From the NCBI GenBank assembly GCA_947488625.1, contig CANKZR010000001.1, forward strand, positions 1,798,001-1,862,000: a DNA stretch of 64,000 nucleotides, given 5' to 3'. Position 1 is the stretch's first letter. Each line of letters opens with the position of its first letter. The DNA is from an uncultured Sphingomonadaceae bacterium (GTDB lineage: Bacteria > Pseudomonadota > Alphaproteobacteria > Sphingomonadales > Sphingomonadaceae). The position numbers and the translations under genes were made by a program. The notes beneath the pieces were generated by a model that was given only the letters and a program-made list of their open reading frames with translations, had not been told where the DNA came from and made no database searches. Positions 1 through 8,096 of the stretch are shown in pieces.

Positions 1-2852
1 CGCTGGGCCAATGCCTGCACCTCCTGCGGCGTGGCATTGGCATAATCGCTGTATAGCGACTGCAGATAGATCGCGCGGTTGCGATCCATTGCAGAGCCCT
101 GCAACTGGTTGAGCCAGAAGGTATGGCCGGTGGATGCACGTTCTATGCGCAGTCGCACAGGTTCCACCACACGCGCCAGTTCATCTGCCGTCGGACCGTT
201 TTCCGCAAGGTCGGCAGCAATCGCCTCGGCCTCGTCATAGAAGGCGGGCACCAGCGACGGATCAAGCTGCACCAGCGCGAAGATCAGCCCGCCGGTATCG
301 GTATCGAGCGGCCAGCTGGAGGTGACGAAGGGCGAATAGGCAGCGCCGGCCCGCTCTCGCAACCCGTCCATCAGGCGGATCGAGAATATCTGCGCAAGCA
401 GGTCCAGCTTGCGGCTTTGCACCAGGCCATCGGACCCGCCTGCGGTCGGCCAGGCGATGACGGCGGCGGCCTGGTCTGCGTCACCTTCGTGCGTCAGGCG
501 AACAGGTCCGCTGCCGACTTCGGGAAACGCCAGCGGGCGACTGGCCACTTCAGGGGTGAGCGGCATGCGCGGATCGATAGCGCCGAATGTACGCGACAGG
601 GCCTCCACCGTTTCCTCGCGGTCGATATCGCCGAACACGGCAACCTCTACCGGGCCTTGCGACAACAGCCGCGACCAAGTGCGGCGGAAGCCTTCGGCGG
701 TTGCATCCTCGATCATCGCGGGGTCGGGCGTAACAAAGCGTGGATCGCGGTCGCGCAGCAACCAGTCGAGATCACGGTTCAGCACGCCGTTGGGATCGCG
801 GTTGTAGGAATCGTATCCCAGCAGCACACTGGCCTTGGCCCTTTCGAAAGGCGCGGGATCCCAGCCGGAGTTCTGCAGCTTGGCGGCAAACAGGTAAAGC
901 TGGGCGGCAAGGTCTTCCTGCCGCGTGAGCCCCTCGAAAACGAAGACGCCGTCCTCGATCGTGAAATCGAAGCCGAGCTTGCTGCCGGCTGCTGCACGAT
1001 CGAGGTCGTTCTGGTCCAGCGGACCGACGCCTGAATTGATCAGCGCCAACGGGGCAAGGTGGGCATAGGCCGCCTCGTCATCCTCGATCCCGCGCCAGCC
1101 TGCGCCGAAACGCACCCGCACCGTGACCCGGCCCGGCTCGTTATCGCCGCTGTAAAGCAGGGCGCGCACGCCGTTGTCGAATACCAGATGCTCGATATCC
1201 AGCACGCCCAGCGGTTCGCGAACGCTTGGCAGCATCGGCTCTCCGACAGGCGGCAGGTCGGCGAAATCTATCGCCTCGCCATCATCACGCGCAAGACCGC
1301 TGGCAACGGCAGGGGCTTCCAGTGCAGCGCGAAGCTGCGCCGCTTCGTCGCTGACCGGTTGCGGCGTCAGCATGATCGCGCGGACCACCTCGCCCTGGAA
1401 CATTTCCTGCGTGGCTTCCAGCACCTGCTCCGGCGTGAACCGTTCGCTGATGGAGCGGAAGACTTCGAGGAAGGTCTCCGGGCTGGCGACCGCTTCGCGG
1501 ATGTCGACGGCTTGCACGATCTGGTCCGCCAGTTGCGAACCAGCCTGGATGCGCGATTGCTCGACCTGGTCGACGAAGGCGACATCGAACAGCGACACGG
1601 CCTGATCGATTTCCGCCTGGCTGGGCGGCTGTGCCAGGGCGTCGGCGATCACGCCACGCGCATCGCCAAGGGCCGCCTCCCAGTTCTCGCCAATAGGCGT
1701 GACGGAAACGAAGGTCCCGTCCACCGTGCGACTGATCTTCTGCCGACCGACGCTGGCGGACAGGAAGCTGCCCCCTGCCCGTGCGGCGTTTTCCAGCCTG
1801 CGGTTCACGATGGCGCCCGCCACCTGCACGAGCAGGTTGCGACGGTTGTACTCCAAGTTGTCGACCACCTGCACCCAGGGGCGCATGATGGCGAAAGTCA
1901 GCGCGCGGGTCTGGCCCGGCTCGACGATGACATTCACTTCGCCGACGGGATTTTGCGGGTCTGCTTCCTCAGGAGCAACGGGATCGCCGAAATCGGGCGC
2001 AGGCGTGACAGGCCCCTCGCCCACCCAATCGGCAAAATGGGTTTCCACGATATCCGCCAGCACGCGCACATCGGCATCGCCCACCAATACGACGGTGGCG
2101 TTTTCGGGCCTGTACCAACGCTCGTGGAAAGCCTGCACCGCCTCTGCCGTTGCGCCCTCCAGCGTAGCTACCGTGCCGATGGGGCTGCGGTTGGCGAGGC
2201 GCTGGCCAGCGAAAAACGTCTGGGTCGTCGCTTCCTGAACGCGGCGCGCAGGGCCCGCCTGTTCGCGCCGTTCGGACAATACGATAGGCACATCGGTAGC
2301 CACGTTCTCTTCCGAGAGGACGGGTTGCGTCACCATGCCGGTGAACAGGCGAACGCTTTCGTTGATGCTGGTGCGGTTCGCGTTGGGCAGGTCCAGCTTG
2401 TAGACCGTCTGCGTGGGGCTGGTGGTGGCGTTGGTATCATAGCCAAGCGCCGCGCCCTGCCGCTGGAAATGCGGGATCGCCTCGCCTGGGCCGAAATACA
2501 CCGACTCGCGGAACACCATGTGTTCCAGCAGGTGGGCAAAGCCGCGCTCCTCATCCTGCTCGTAGATGGAGCCTGCATCGATGGCGACGCGCAGGCTCAT
2601 CTGGCAGGGCGGTACGCCGTTCTGCCGTACGGCATATTTCACCCCGTTAGGCAGTTCGCCGAAAAGCCACTGCGTATCGATGGGGATATCCGTGCCGCGA
2701 TAGATCCACGGATCATCCGGCTGGGAATATTCTGGCGTATCCTCCGGCGTGGCAGCGATGGTGCAGCCCAGCTGCGACTGCGCCAGGGCAGGAACCGGCG
2801 TGAGGAGGAGAAACGGAACAAGAGCGCGAGCGGTGCGCGAGAGTAATGTCAT
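1..2852 (-). CDS. M16 family zinc metalloprotease (pitrilysin/insulinase type), 3' end outside window
   Basis: Exported or periplasmic zinc protease of the M16 family, which degrades or processes peptides within a clam-shell of paired domains. Translating the minus strand from the ATG at 2852 gives about 950 residues before the window edge, so the C-terminus is missing. Residues 1-25 look like a signal peptide (hydrophobic run, then ALAQ). The inverted zinc motif HLLEH is at residues 107-111. The active N-terminal domain is followed by at least one inactive-type M16 repeat, as expected for a two-module, roughly 950-residue family member. It is divergent from the nfu gene at 2969. The substrate cannot be told from sequence. 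Family assignment is firm; a role in envelope peptide turnover is inference. Confidence 0.93.
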   Translation of the reverse strand, partial: MTLLSRTARALVPFLLLTPVPALAQSQLGCTIAATPEDTPEYSQPDDPWIYRGTDIPIDTQWLFGELPNGVKYAVRQNGVPPCQMSLRVAIDAGSIYEQDEERGFAHLLEHMVFRESVYFGPGEAIPHFQRQGAALGYDTNATTSPTQTVYKLDLPNANRTSINESVRLFTGMVTQPVLSEENVATDVPIVLSERREQAGPARRVQEATTQTFFAGQRLANRSPIGTVATLEGATAEAVQAFHERWYRPENATVVLVGDADVRVLADIVETHFADWVGEGPVTPAPDFGDPVAPEEADPQNPVGEVNVIVEPGQTRALTFAIMRPWVQVVDNLEYNRRNLLVQVAGAIVNRRLENAARAGGSFLSASVGRQKISRTVDGTFVSVTPIGENWEAALGDARGVIADALAQPPSQAEIDQAVSLFDVAFVDQVEQSRIQAGSQLADQIVQAVDIREAVASPETFLEVFRSISERFTPEQVLEATQEMFQGEVVRAIMLTPQPVSDEAAQLRAALEAPAVASGLARDDGEAIDFADLPPVGEPMLPSVREPLGVLDIEHLVFDNGVRALLYSGDNEPGRVTVRVRFGAGWRGIEDDEAAYAHLAPLALINSGVGPLDQNDLDRAAAGSKLGFDFTIEDGVFVFEGLTRQEDLAAQLYLFAAKLQNSGWDPAPFERAKASVLLGYDSYNRDPNGVLNRDLDWLLRDRDPRFVTPDPAMIEDATAEGFRRTWSRLLSQGPVEVAVFGDIDREETVEALSRTFGAIDPRMPLTPEVASRPLAFPEVGSGPVRLTHEGDADQAAAVIAWPTAGGSDGLVQSRKLDLLAQIFSIRLMDGLRERAGAAYSPFVTSSWPLDTDTGGLIFALVQLDPSLVPAFYDEAEAIAADLAENGPTADELARVVEPVRLRIERASTGHTFWLNQLQGSAMDRNRAIYLQSLYSDYANATPQEVQALAQ

Positions 2853-2968
2853 GGTGCCCCTTAGGCCAGCAAGCGATGAAGCAAGCGTGAATAGGCGTGA
2901 AGATAGCCTTGCGCCACCAGCACTTGTCCTACCTTGTGGCAGACCCTCTGCGCGCCTACATCAGGATC

Positions 2969-3550
2969 ATGTTTATCGAAACCGAAACCACGCCCAACCC
3001 TGCCACTTTGAAGTTCCTGCCCGGAAAGCAGGTCATGCCTTCGGGCACGCGCGATTTCGCCTCGCCGGAAGAGGCTGAGGCCAGTCCGCTGGCGCAGGCC
3101 CTGTTCGATACCGGAGAGGTAACAGGCGTATTCTTCGGCAGCGATTTCGTTTCCGTTACCGCCGCACCGGGCGTCGCCTGGCCGAACCTTAAGCCGCAGG
3201 TGGTGGCCGTGCTGCTGGATCATTTCGTATCCGAGGCACCGTTGTTCACCGGCGGCGATGCCAGCGGCATTTCCGTTCCGCCGGAAAGTGAAGAGGCGGA
3301 CCTTGGCGACGACGAGGGGACCGAGGATATCGTGGAGCAGATCAAGGAATTGATCGAGACACGAGTGCGCCCTGCCGTTGCCAACGACGGCGGCGACATT
3401 CGCTATCGTGGTTTCCGGTCCGGCGTGGTCTACCTGCAGATGCAGGGCGCCTGTTCGGGCTGCCCCAGTTCCACTGCCACGTTGAAGCACGGTATCGAGG
3501 GATTGCTGAAGCACTACGTTCCCGAAGTGCAGGAAGTGCGCGCCGCCTGA
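2969..3550 (+). CDS. NifU-family Fe-S cluster carrier (Nfu/NfuA-like)
   Basis: Fe-S scaffold or carrier that passes a 4Fe-4S cluster to client enzymes. The 193-residue protein has an Nfu N-terminal domain (about residues 1-90, opening MFIETETTPNP) and a C-terminal NifU domain (about 120-190). The latter carries the cluster-binding CSGC motif with Cys162 and Cys165. The ATG at 2969 is preferred because the family begins MFIxTExTPNP and AGGA lies just upstream; a longer in-frame start at 2897 adds residues the family lacks. It may serve miaB and moaA nearby, but that is inference. Identification is secure. Confidence 0.95.
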   Translation: MFIETETTPNPATLKFLPGKQVMPSGTRDFASPEEAEASPLAQALFDTGEVTGVFFGSDFVSVTAAPGVAWPNLKPQVVAVLLDHFVSEAPLFTGGDASGISVPPESEEADLGDDEGTEDIVEQIKELIETRVRPAVANDGGDIRYRGFRSGVVYLQMQGACSGCPSSTATLKHGIEGLLKHYVPEVQEVRAA

Positions 3551-3624
3551 CGGGTCTTGCGTGAACAATCGGCCATTTGCCGCGTTGGTTGGTCGAAATC
3601 AATTCTCCGGAGAAAATCCCTTCC

Positions 3625-4218
3625 ATGACCGACACTCTTTCCGACGCCGACCTGGACCTGATCTTTCGCGAAGCGCGCAGCTTCAACGGATGGCACGACA
3701 AGGAAGTCTCGGACGAACAGATCCATGCCATCTACGAATTGACGAAGATGGGCCCGACTTCTGCCAATCAGCAACCGGGCCGCTTCGTGTGGTGCAAGTC
3801 GAAAGAATCGAAAGAGCGGCTGGCCAAGTGCGCCAGCGAGGGGAACCGGGAAAAAATCCTGACCGCGCCGGTCTGCGTCATCATCGGCTACGATCTGGAT
3901 TTCCACGAGCAACTGCCATGGCTTTTCCCGCATACCGACGCGAAAAGCTGGTTCGAAGGTGACGAGGACGCTCGCCGGGAAAGCGCCTTTCGCAATTCCG
4001 TGCTGCAAGGCGCCTACCTGATGATCGCGGCGCGCGCGATGGGGCTCGATTGCGGACCCATGTCGGGTTTTGACCAGGACGCGGCGACAAGGGAGTTTTT
4101 CGCCGATCAACCTCGCTACCGGGCCGACTGGCTCTGTTCCATTGGCTATGGTGACCGCACCACGATCTTTGATCGCAGCCCGCGCCCCGATTTTGACAAG
4201 TTCAACCAGCTGATCTGA
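3625..4218 (+). CDS. Nitroreductase-fold reductase, malonic semialdehyde reductase (RutE/HadB) type
   Basis: FMN-dependent oxidoreductase of the nitroreductase fold. The 197-residue sequence has the RutE-like opening (DLIFREARSFNGW), the MGPTSANQQPGRFVW segment that forms the flavin pocket, and AARAMGLDCGPMSGFD near the C-terminus. RutE-type enzymes reduce malonic semialdehyde to 3-hydroxypropionate in uracil breakdown, but no other rut gene is nearby, so the physiological substrate is open. The start at 3625 follows a good GGAG site at 3609-3612; an upstream start at 3577 lacks one. It sits between nfu and tsaB in the same direction. Confidence 0.88.
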   Translation: MTDTLSDADLDLIFREARSFNGWHDKEVSDEQIHAIYELTKMGPTSANQQPGRFVWCKSKESKERLAKCASEGNREKILTAPVCVIIGYDLDFHEQLPWLFPHTDAKSWFEGDEDARRESAFRNSVLQGAYLMIAARAMGLDCGPMSGFDQDAATREFFADQPRYRADWLCSIGYGDRTTIFDRSPRPDFDKFNQLI

Positions 4219-4276
4219 GAATTGTTCGCGCAGGCACGATTGATCTGACGGGGCAAGCCCACTAGGCGCAAACCCC

Positions 4277-4906
4277 GTGAGGGTATTGGCGATAGATTGT
4301 GCGACCGAGGCATGCTCGGCGGCGCTGTTTGATGGCACGCAGCGGCTGGATGGTCGCTGCGAGACCATTGGGCGGGGCCACGCCGAGCGGCTGGTTCCCA
4401 TGATTGCCGAGTTGCCGGACAAGGGCCATGCGGACCGTATCCTCGTTTCGCTTGGTCCCGGCAGCTTTACCGGCGTGCGCATCGGGTTGGCCGCAGCCCG
4501 CGCGCTGGGCCTTGCCTGGGGCGCACAGGTGCTGGGGTATCCCACCCTCGAACTCGTGGCTGCGCGAAGCCGAGAGACCAGTCCGCACGCCGTTACGGTC
4601 TGCATGAATGGGGGCCACGGCGAGTATTTCGTACAGAACTTCGCCGCCGATGGCACGGCGCAGGATGCGGTGCGATCCCTGCCCCCGGCAGAAGCGGTCG
4701 TTGCCGCCCGGCACGATACCATCGCTGGTAACAGAGCACAGGCGCTGGCAGATTTGCTGGGCGATGGCCGTATTGCACTCGATCTGCTGCCCGATGCCAA
4801 TTACGCCTATCTGCTGCCTGAAACCCGGCTGACACGCGATCTCTCGCCAATTTACGGGCGCGGACCCGATGCGAAAATCCCGCAACCTCGGGAGCCACGC
4901 AAGTGA
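4277..4906 (+). CDS. tsaB: tRNA threonylcarbamoyladenosine biosynthesis protein TsaB
   Basis: Partner of TsaD in the t6A37 modification of ANN-decoding tRNAs. The 209-residue protein starts at GTG 4277 and opens MRVLAIDCATEACSAALF, the ASKHA-fold phosphate-1 loop. SLGPGSFTGVRIGLAAARAL (about residues 57-76) is the diagnostic TsaB stretch. Its TGA overlaps the GTG start of rimI (4903), so the two are translationally coupled, the usual tsaB-rimI arrangement. Length is slightly short but normal for alphaproteobacteria. Identification is firm. Confidence 0.95.
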   Translation: MRVLAIDCATEACSAALFDGTQRLDGRCETIGRGHAERLVPMIAELPDKGHADRILVSLGPGSFTGVRIGLAAARALGLAWGAQVLGYPTLELVAARSRETSPHAVTVCMNGGHGEYFVQNFAADGTAQDAVRSLPPAEAVVAARHDTIAGNRAQALADLLGDGRIALDLLPDANYAYLLPETRLTRDLSPIYGRGPDAKIPQPREPRK

Positions 4907-5358
4907 CCGATGCGCTGGACGCCATCATGGCGGTGATGGAAGAATCTTTTGATCCACGCTACGGCGAAGCCTGGACGCGGCGGCAGGTGCTGGATTCGCT
5001 CACCTTGCAAAACGTCCATTTCACGCTGATCGATGCCGCGGGAACGGACGACGTGGATCCCGACCAGGTGACCGGCTTTGCGCTGACCCGCCAGGTGCTC
5101 GATGAAGAAGAAATCCTGCTGATAGCGGTGCTGCCATCCGTTCGCGGCACCGGTGTGGGCAAGCAGTTGCTGGCCGAAGTCATAGACCGGGCGCTCGCAA
5201 GATCGGTTTCACGCTTGTTTCTGGAGATGCGTGACGGCAATCCGGCAGAACATCTTTATCGCCGGTTCGGTTTTGAAAAAATCGGACACCGCAAAGGCTA
5301 TTATCGCGGTGCTGTAGGTGGACCGTTGGACGCTATTACTTTCGCCAAGGATATTTGA
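4903..5358 (+). CDS. rimI: RimI-like ribosomal protein alanine N-acetyltransferase (GNAT)
   Basis: GNAT acetyltransferase expected to acetylate the N-terminus of ribosomal protein S18 using acetyl-CoA. The 151-residue protein has the acetyl-CoA loop VLPSVRGTGVGKQLL near residues 84-98 and the RimI-type tail segment LEMRDGNPAEHLYRRFGFEKIGHRKGYY (quoted in part: EMRDGNPAEHLYRRFGF). Its GTG start at 4903 lies inside the tsaB stop (GTGA overlap), which fixes the start. Position directly after tsaB supports RimI over a generic GNAT; the S18 substrate is inferred. Confidence 0.9.
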   Translation: MTDALDAIMAVMEESFDPRYGEAWTRRQVLDSLTLQNVHFTLIDAAGTDDVDPDQVTGFALTRQVLDEEEILLIAVLPSVRGTGVGKQLLAEVIDRALARSVSRLFLEMRDGNPAEHLYRRFGFEKIGHRKGYYRGAVGGPLDAITFAKDI

Positions 5359-5399
5359 CGAAATACGCAACTTTGACGCAACGTTAATTCTTTGAACTA

Positions 5400-5423
5400 T
5401 TCATCGCAAATTTTTTCGATGAA
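5400..5423. repeat. Inverted repeat in the mucR upstream region
   Basis: Seven-base arms TTCATCG (5400-5406) and CGATGAA (5417-5423) flank a 10-base, T-rich loop. It lies in the AT-rich gap between rimI and mucR. MucR/Ros proteins bind AT-rich DNA and often control their own genes, so an operator role is possible. It could also be a weak terminator of tsaB-rimI. Only the repeat itself is seen. Confidence 0.35.
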
Positions 5424-5529
5424 CGGTTGCTGCAACCCTTGTGAATAGCGGTTGATTGCGTAAATGGCCCTTGTCCACTCCGCTAAAGAGAGTGGTTTGA
5501 TAACGGGTCTCGCAACACCAGAGGTACAA

Positions 5530-5964
5530 ATGGATAATACCGAAAACGGCGCGAACGAAATGCTGATTACTCTAACAGCAGATATCGTGACCGCTCATGT
5601 CGCCAACGGCAATGTCGATGGCGAAACACTCCCTTCGCTGATTCAGAACGTCTACGGCGCTCTGGCTGGCCTTGGCGCTGAAGAAACCGTCGAAGATCGA
5701 CCCGAACCCGCCGTTTCCGTTCGTGCTTCGGTGAAGAACGATCATCTCGTTTGCCTGGAAGACGGCAAGAAGATGAAGATGCTCAAGCGCCACCTGATGA
5801 CCGACCACGGAATGACGCCGGAGGAATATCGCGAGCGCTGGAATCTGCCCGCCGATTACCCCATGGTTGCCCCGGATTACGCGGAAAAACGCCGCGAGCT
5901 GGCCAAGAAAATCGGCCTCGGTCGCAAGCCCGGTCAGAAGCGCGGACGCAAGAAGTCCAGCTAA
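5530..5964 (+). CDS. MucR family zinc-finger transcriptional regulator
   Basis: DNA-binding regulator of the Ros/MucR family; in alphaproteobacteria these govern exopolysaccharide, motility and cell-cycle genes, and many act as nucleoid-associated silencers. From ATG 5530 the protein is 144 residues. The N-terminal helix LTADIVTAHVANGNV is typical, and the zinc-finger ligands are Cys75, Asp78, His88 and His93 (C-x2-D-x9-H-x4-H). The region DHGMTPEEYRERWNLPADYPMVAPDYAEKR is characteristic (core EEYRERWNLPADYPMVAP). The tail is very basic (GRKPGQKRGRKKSS). ATG 5530 follows an AGAGGT site and fits the family; the ATG at 5464 would add 22 atypical residues. Confidence 0.93.
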   Translation: MDNTENGANEMLITLTADIVTAHVANGNVDGETLPSLIQNVYGALAGLGAEETVEDRPEPAVSVRASVKNDHLVCLEDGKKMKMLKRHLMTDHGMTPEEYRERWNLPADYPMVAPDYAEKRRELAKKIGLGRKPGQKRGRKKSS

Positions 5965-6000
5965 CGGGCTGTCTACGGTTTTGTTACCGTGCTTGAGTGA

Positions 6001-6040
6001 AACGCTCCGGGTCTTTAAGGCTACGGGGCGTTTTCATTTT
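6001..6040 (+). terminator. Probable intrinsic terminator of mucR
   Basis: Stem AACGCTCC (6001-6008) pairs with GGGGCGTT (6025-6032) with one G-T pair, followed by TTCATTTT. It lies between the mucR stop and the fur start, so the two genes are probably separate transcripts or attenuated. Confidence 0.55.
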
Positions 6041-6056
6041 ATTGGCAGGAAAAACC

Positions 6057-6485
6057 TTGCAGCAGCAGATCGACCTTGAAGCCCTTTGTGCCGAGCGCGG
6101 CCTGCGCATTACGGATCAGCGCCGCGTCATCGCGAAGGTGTTGTCGGAAAGCACCGATCATCCCGATGTGGAAAAGGTGCATGAGCGGGCAAGTGCGGTC
6201 GACCCCAAGATTTCGATCGCCACGGTCTATCGCACCGTCCGTCTTTTCGAAGAGGCGGGCATCCTCGATCGGCATGATTTTGGTGATGGCCGTGCCCGTT
6301 ACGAAGCGGCACCAGAGGCGCATCACGATCACCTGATCGATGTGGAAACGGGCAAGGTCGTGGAATTCGTCGATCCTGAACTGGAAGCGCTGCAAAAGCA
6401 GATTGCTGAGAAGCTGGGCTATCGCCTGGTCGATCACCGCATGGAACTGTACGCCGTGCGAATAGACCGCGAAGAAAAAGGCTGA
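6057..6485 (+). CDS. fur: Ferric uptake regulator family protein
   Basis: Metal-responsive winged-helix repressor of the Fur family. With the TTG start at 6057 it is 142 residues. It contains the recognition segment RITDQRRVIAKVLSE, KISIATVYRTVRLFEEAGI in the DNA-binding domain, and the metal-binding cluster HHDH with the ID.ETGKVVEF strand that follows. TTG 6057 is preferred because GGCAGGA sits 7 bases upstream and alphaproteobacterial homologues begin just before IDLEALC; a longer ATG at 5997 would run through the terminator hairpin. The second CxxC zinc site of enterobacterial Fur is absent, as is common in alphaproteobacteria. Iron versus other metal specificity cannot be read. Confidence 0.9.
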   Translation: MQQQIDLEALCAERGLRITDQRRVIAKVLSESTDHPDVEKVHERASAVDPKISIATVYRTVRLFEEAGILDRHDFGDGRARYEAAPEAHHDHLIDVETGKVVEFVDPELEALQKQIAEKLGYRLVDHRMELYAVRIDREEKG

Positions 6486-6490
6486 CGCCC

Positions 6491-7267
6491 ATGTCCGGCC
6501 AGGTGGTCGCTTCCCCGGAAAGGCGCATCGCCTTTCCCGCCTACCTGCTCGTCGCCTTCCGCATCGTGTTGATGCTGTTGCTGATGGCCATCTGCGTACC
6601 GCTGCACTATCTCTGGCGGCTGCTGGGCCTCAACAGAATGTGGCCGCGCGTCTTTCTTTCCGGCATCGGCATGATCGCGGGGCTGGATCTGCATCGCCAT
6701 GGCAAGCGCGTGCCCGGCGCGCTGCTGTTGTCCAACCATGTAAGCTGGCTGGACATTCCCGCCCTTTCGCATGCCGCCAATTCTGCCTTCATCGCGCATG
6801 ACGGCCTGGCGCAGTTCGGCCTGCTGAAATGGCTGTGCGACATGAACGACACCGTCTTCATCGCTCGCCACAAACGAACCGATGTCAGCCGCCAGGCGGA
6901 CGATATCCGCGCAGCGCTGGCCCATGACAGCACCTTGACGCTTTTTCCCGAAGGCACGACGAGCGACGGCACCGGGATCATTCCGTTCAAATCCAGCCTG
7001 CTGGGCGCGCTGGAGCCGCTGCCAAAAGATGCCGTAGTGCAACCGGTGGCGCTGGTTTATGACGACGCTCCCGAGGTAAGCTGGATTGGCGAAGAGCCGG
7101 GGATGCGCAACTTCAAGCGTATTCTTGCCCGCCTGCGCCCGGTTCGTGTCGATGTGCATTTCCTGCCGCCTGTCGCAGGGGATGCCCTCGCCAATCGCAA
7201 GACGATCACTGCGACCGCGCAGGCCGTAATCGCCGCCCAGTTAAATCTGCGCAATCCAACTTCGTGA
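6491..7267 (+). CDS. plsC: 1-acyl-sn-glycerol-3-phosphate acyltransferase (PlsC family)
   Basis: Inner-membrane acyltransferase that makes phosphatidic acid by acylating lysophosphatidate. The 258-residue protein has an N-terminal membrane segment (about residues 18-45, FRIVLMLLLMAICVPLHYLW), the catalytic NHVSWLD motif (NHx4D class) near residue 77, and the FPEGTTS motif near residue 155. It starts 5 bases after fur. The fur/plsC/miaB neighbourhood is shared by many alphaproteobacteria. Some family members make ornithine lipids instead (OlsA), which cannot be excluded. Confidence 0.88.
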   Translation: MSGQVVASPERRIAFPAYLLVAFRIVLMLLLMAICVPLHYLWRLLGLNRMWPRVFLSGIGMIAGLDLHRHGKRVPGALLLSNHVSWLDIPALSHAANSAFIAHDGLAQFGLLKWLCDMNDTVFIARHKRTDVSRQADDIRAALAHDSTLTLFPEGTTSDGTGIIPFKSSLLGALEPLPKDAVVQPVALVYDDAPEVSWIGEEPGMRNFKRILARLRPVRVDVHFLPPVAGDALANRKTITATAQAVIAAQLNLRNPTS

Positions 7268-7281
7268 TTTAGAAGACCTTC

Positions 7282-8061
7282 GTGACCAAGACATTTACTG
7301 GCAAGGCAATCCTGCTTGCGCTGGGCTTCGGCCTTCTTTCGCTTTTGTTCTCGCTGGCGGCAATCGCCGCTATCGGCGCAGCATTCGCTCTCACCGGTGC
7401 GCCGGCAATGCCACCGGACATCGGTTTCGCTGCCGGTGTGAGTGGTCCGGCCATCGCGGCAATCCTGCTCTCGCGGCTAAGTGGAACCTTGCGGACATTG
7501 CTTGCCCGCATCACCTCCGGCCTTCCTTCGCTGTGGGTCGTTGCGCTGCCCGCCCTGTTCGCTGCCACAGTCTGGATATCAGCGACGGCAAGCGGTGCAG
7601 ATGTCGAATGGCGAAGCGGCACGACGATGGTCTCTACGCTCGTATTTCATATCTTCGTCATCAGCCTGCTGGAGGAGACGGGTTGGCGCGGTTATCTTAC
7701 CCCTCGCCTTCTCAGTCGCGTCTCGCCACTCGGCGCCAGCCTCTGCGTCTCGCTCGTTTGGTTTGCCTGGCACGCGCCCAAGTTTTCAATTGGCTGGGAC
7801 TACATACTCGGTGCCGCCTTTGCGTGCATCGGCCTTTCGATCCTTGCCACAGCCCTGCTTTCGCTTAAGCAGGGCGGATTCGCCGCCTGTGTCATCCTGC
7901 ACGCCAGCGCGAACCTCAGCCAGGTGCTGCTTGATACAGAACGGGCATCGTACGCCGCCCAGGTGACGGCCTTCCTCGCCACCTCGGCACTGGCCGCAAT
8001 TCTGGCAGCAATCGCGCTTTGGCGTCTGGGTCCCAATCTCGGTCATCCAGCGAGCAATTGA
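7282..8061 (+). CDS. CPBP family intramembrane glutamic endopeptidase
   Basis: Multi-pass membrane protein of the CPBP/Abi family (Rce1-like). The 259-residue sequence has motif 1 EETGWRGYL (EExxxR), motif 2 around WFAWHAPKF supplying a histidine, and motif 3 HASAN (HxxxN) near residue 213. About seven hydrophobic segments are visible. GTG 7282 is the start. Family members process prenylated or exported peptides, or act in bacteriocin self-immunity; no peptide precursor is visible here. It interrupts the usual plsC-miaB spacing, suggesting a lineage-specific insertion. Confidence 0.85.
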   Translation: MTKTFTGKAILLALGFGLLSLLFSLAAIAAIGAAFALTGAPAMPPDIGFAAGVSGPAIAAILLSRLSGTLRTLLARITSGLPSLWVVALPALFAATVWISATASGADVEWRSGTTMVSTLVFHIFVISLLEETGWRGYLTPRLLSRVSPLGASLCVSLVWFAWHAPKFSIGWDYILGAAFACIGLSILATALLSLKQGGFAACVILHASANLSQVLLDTERASYAAQVTAFLATSALAAILAAIALWRLGPNLGHPASN

Positions 8062-8096
8062 ACCGTCGTTAGGTTTCGACTAAAGCCGCAAGCCTC

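Noticed and set aside
1059-2846. Long open frame of 595 residues on the plus strand
   Set aside because: Antisense to the M16 protease. GC-rich codon bias opens frames on the opposite strand; the product is Arg/His/Ala-rich with no motif, while the minus strand has a signal peptide and HLLEH.
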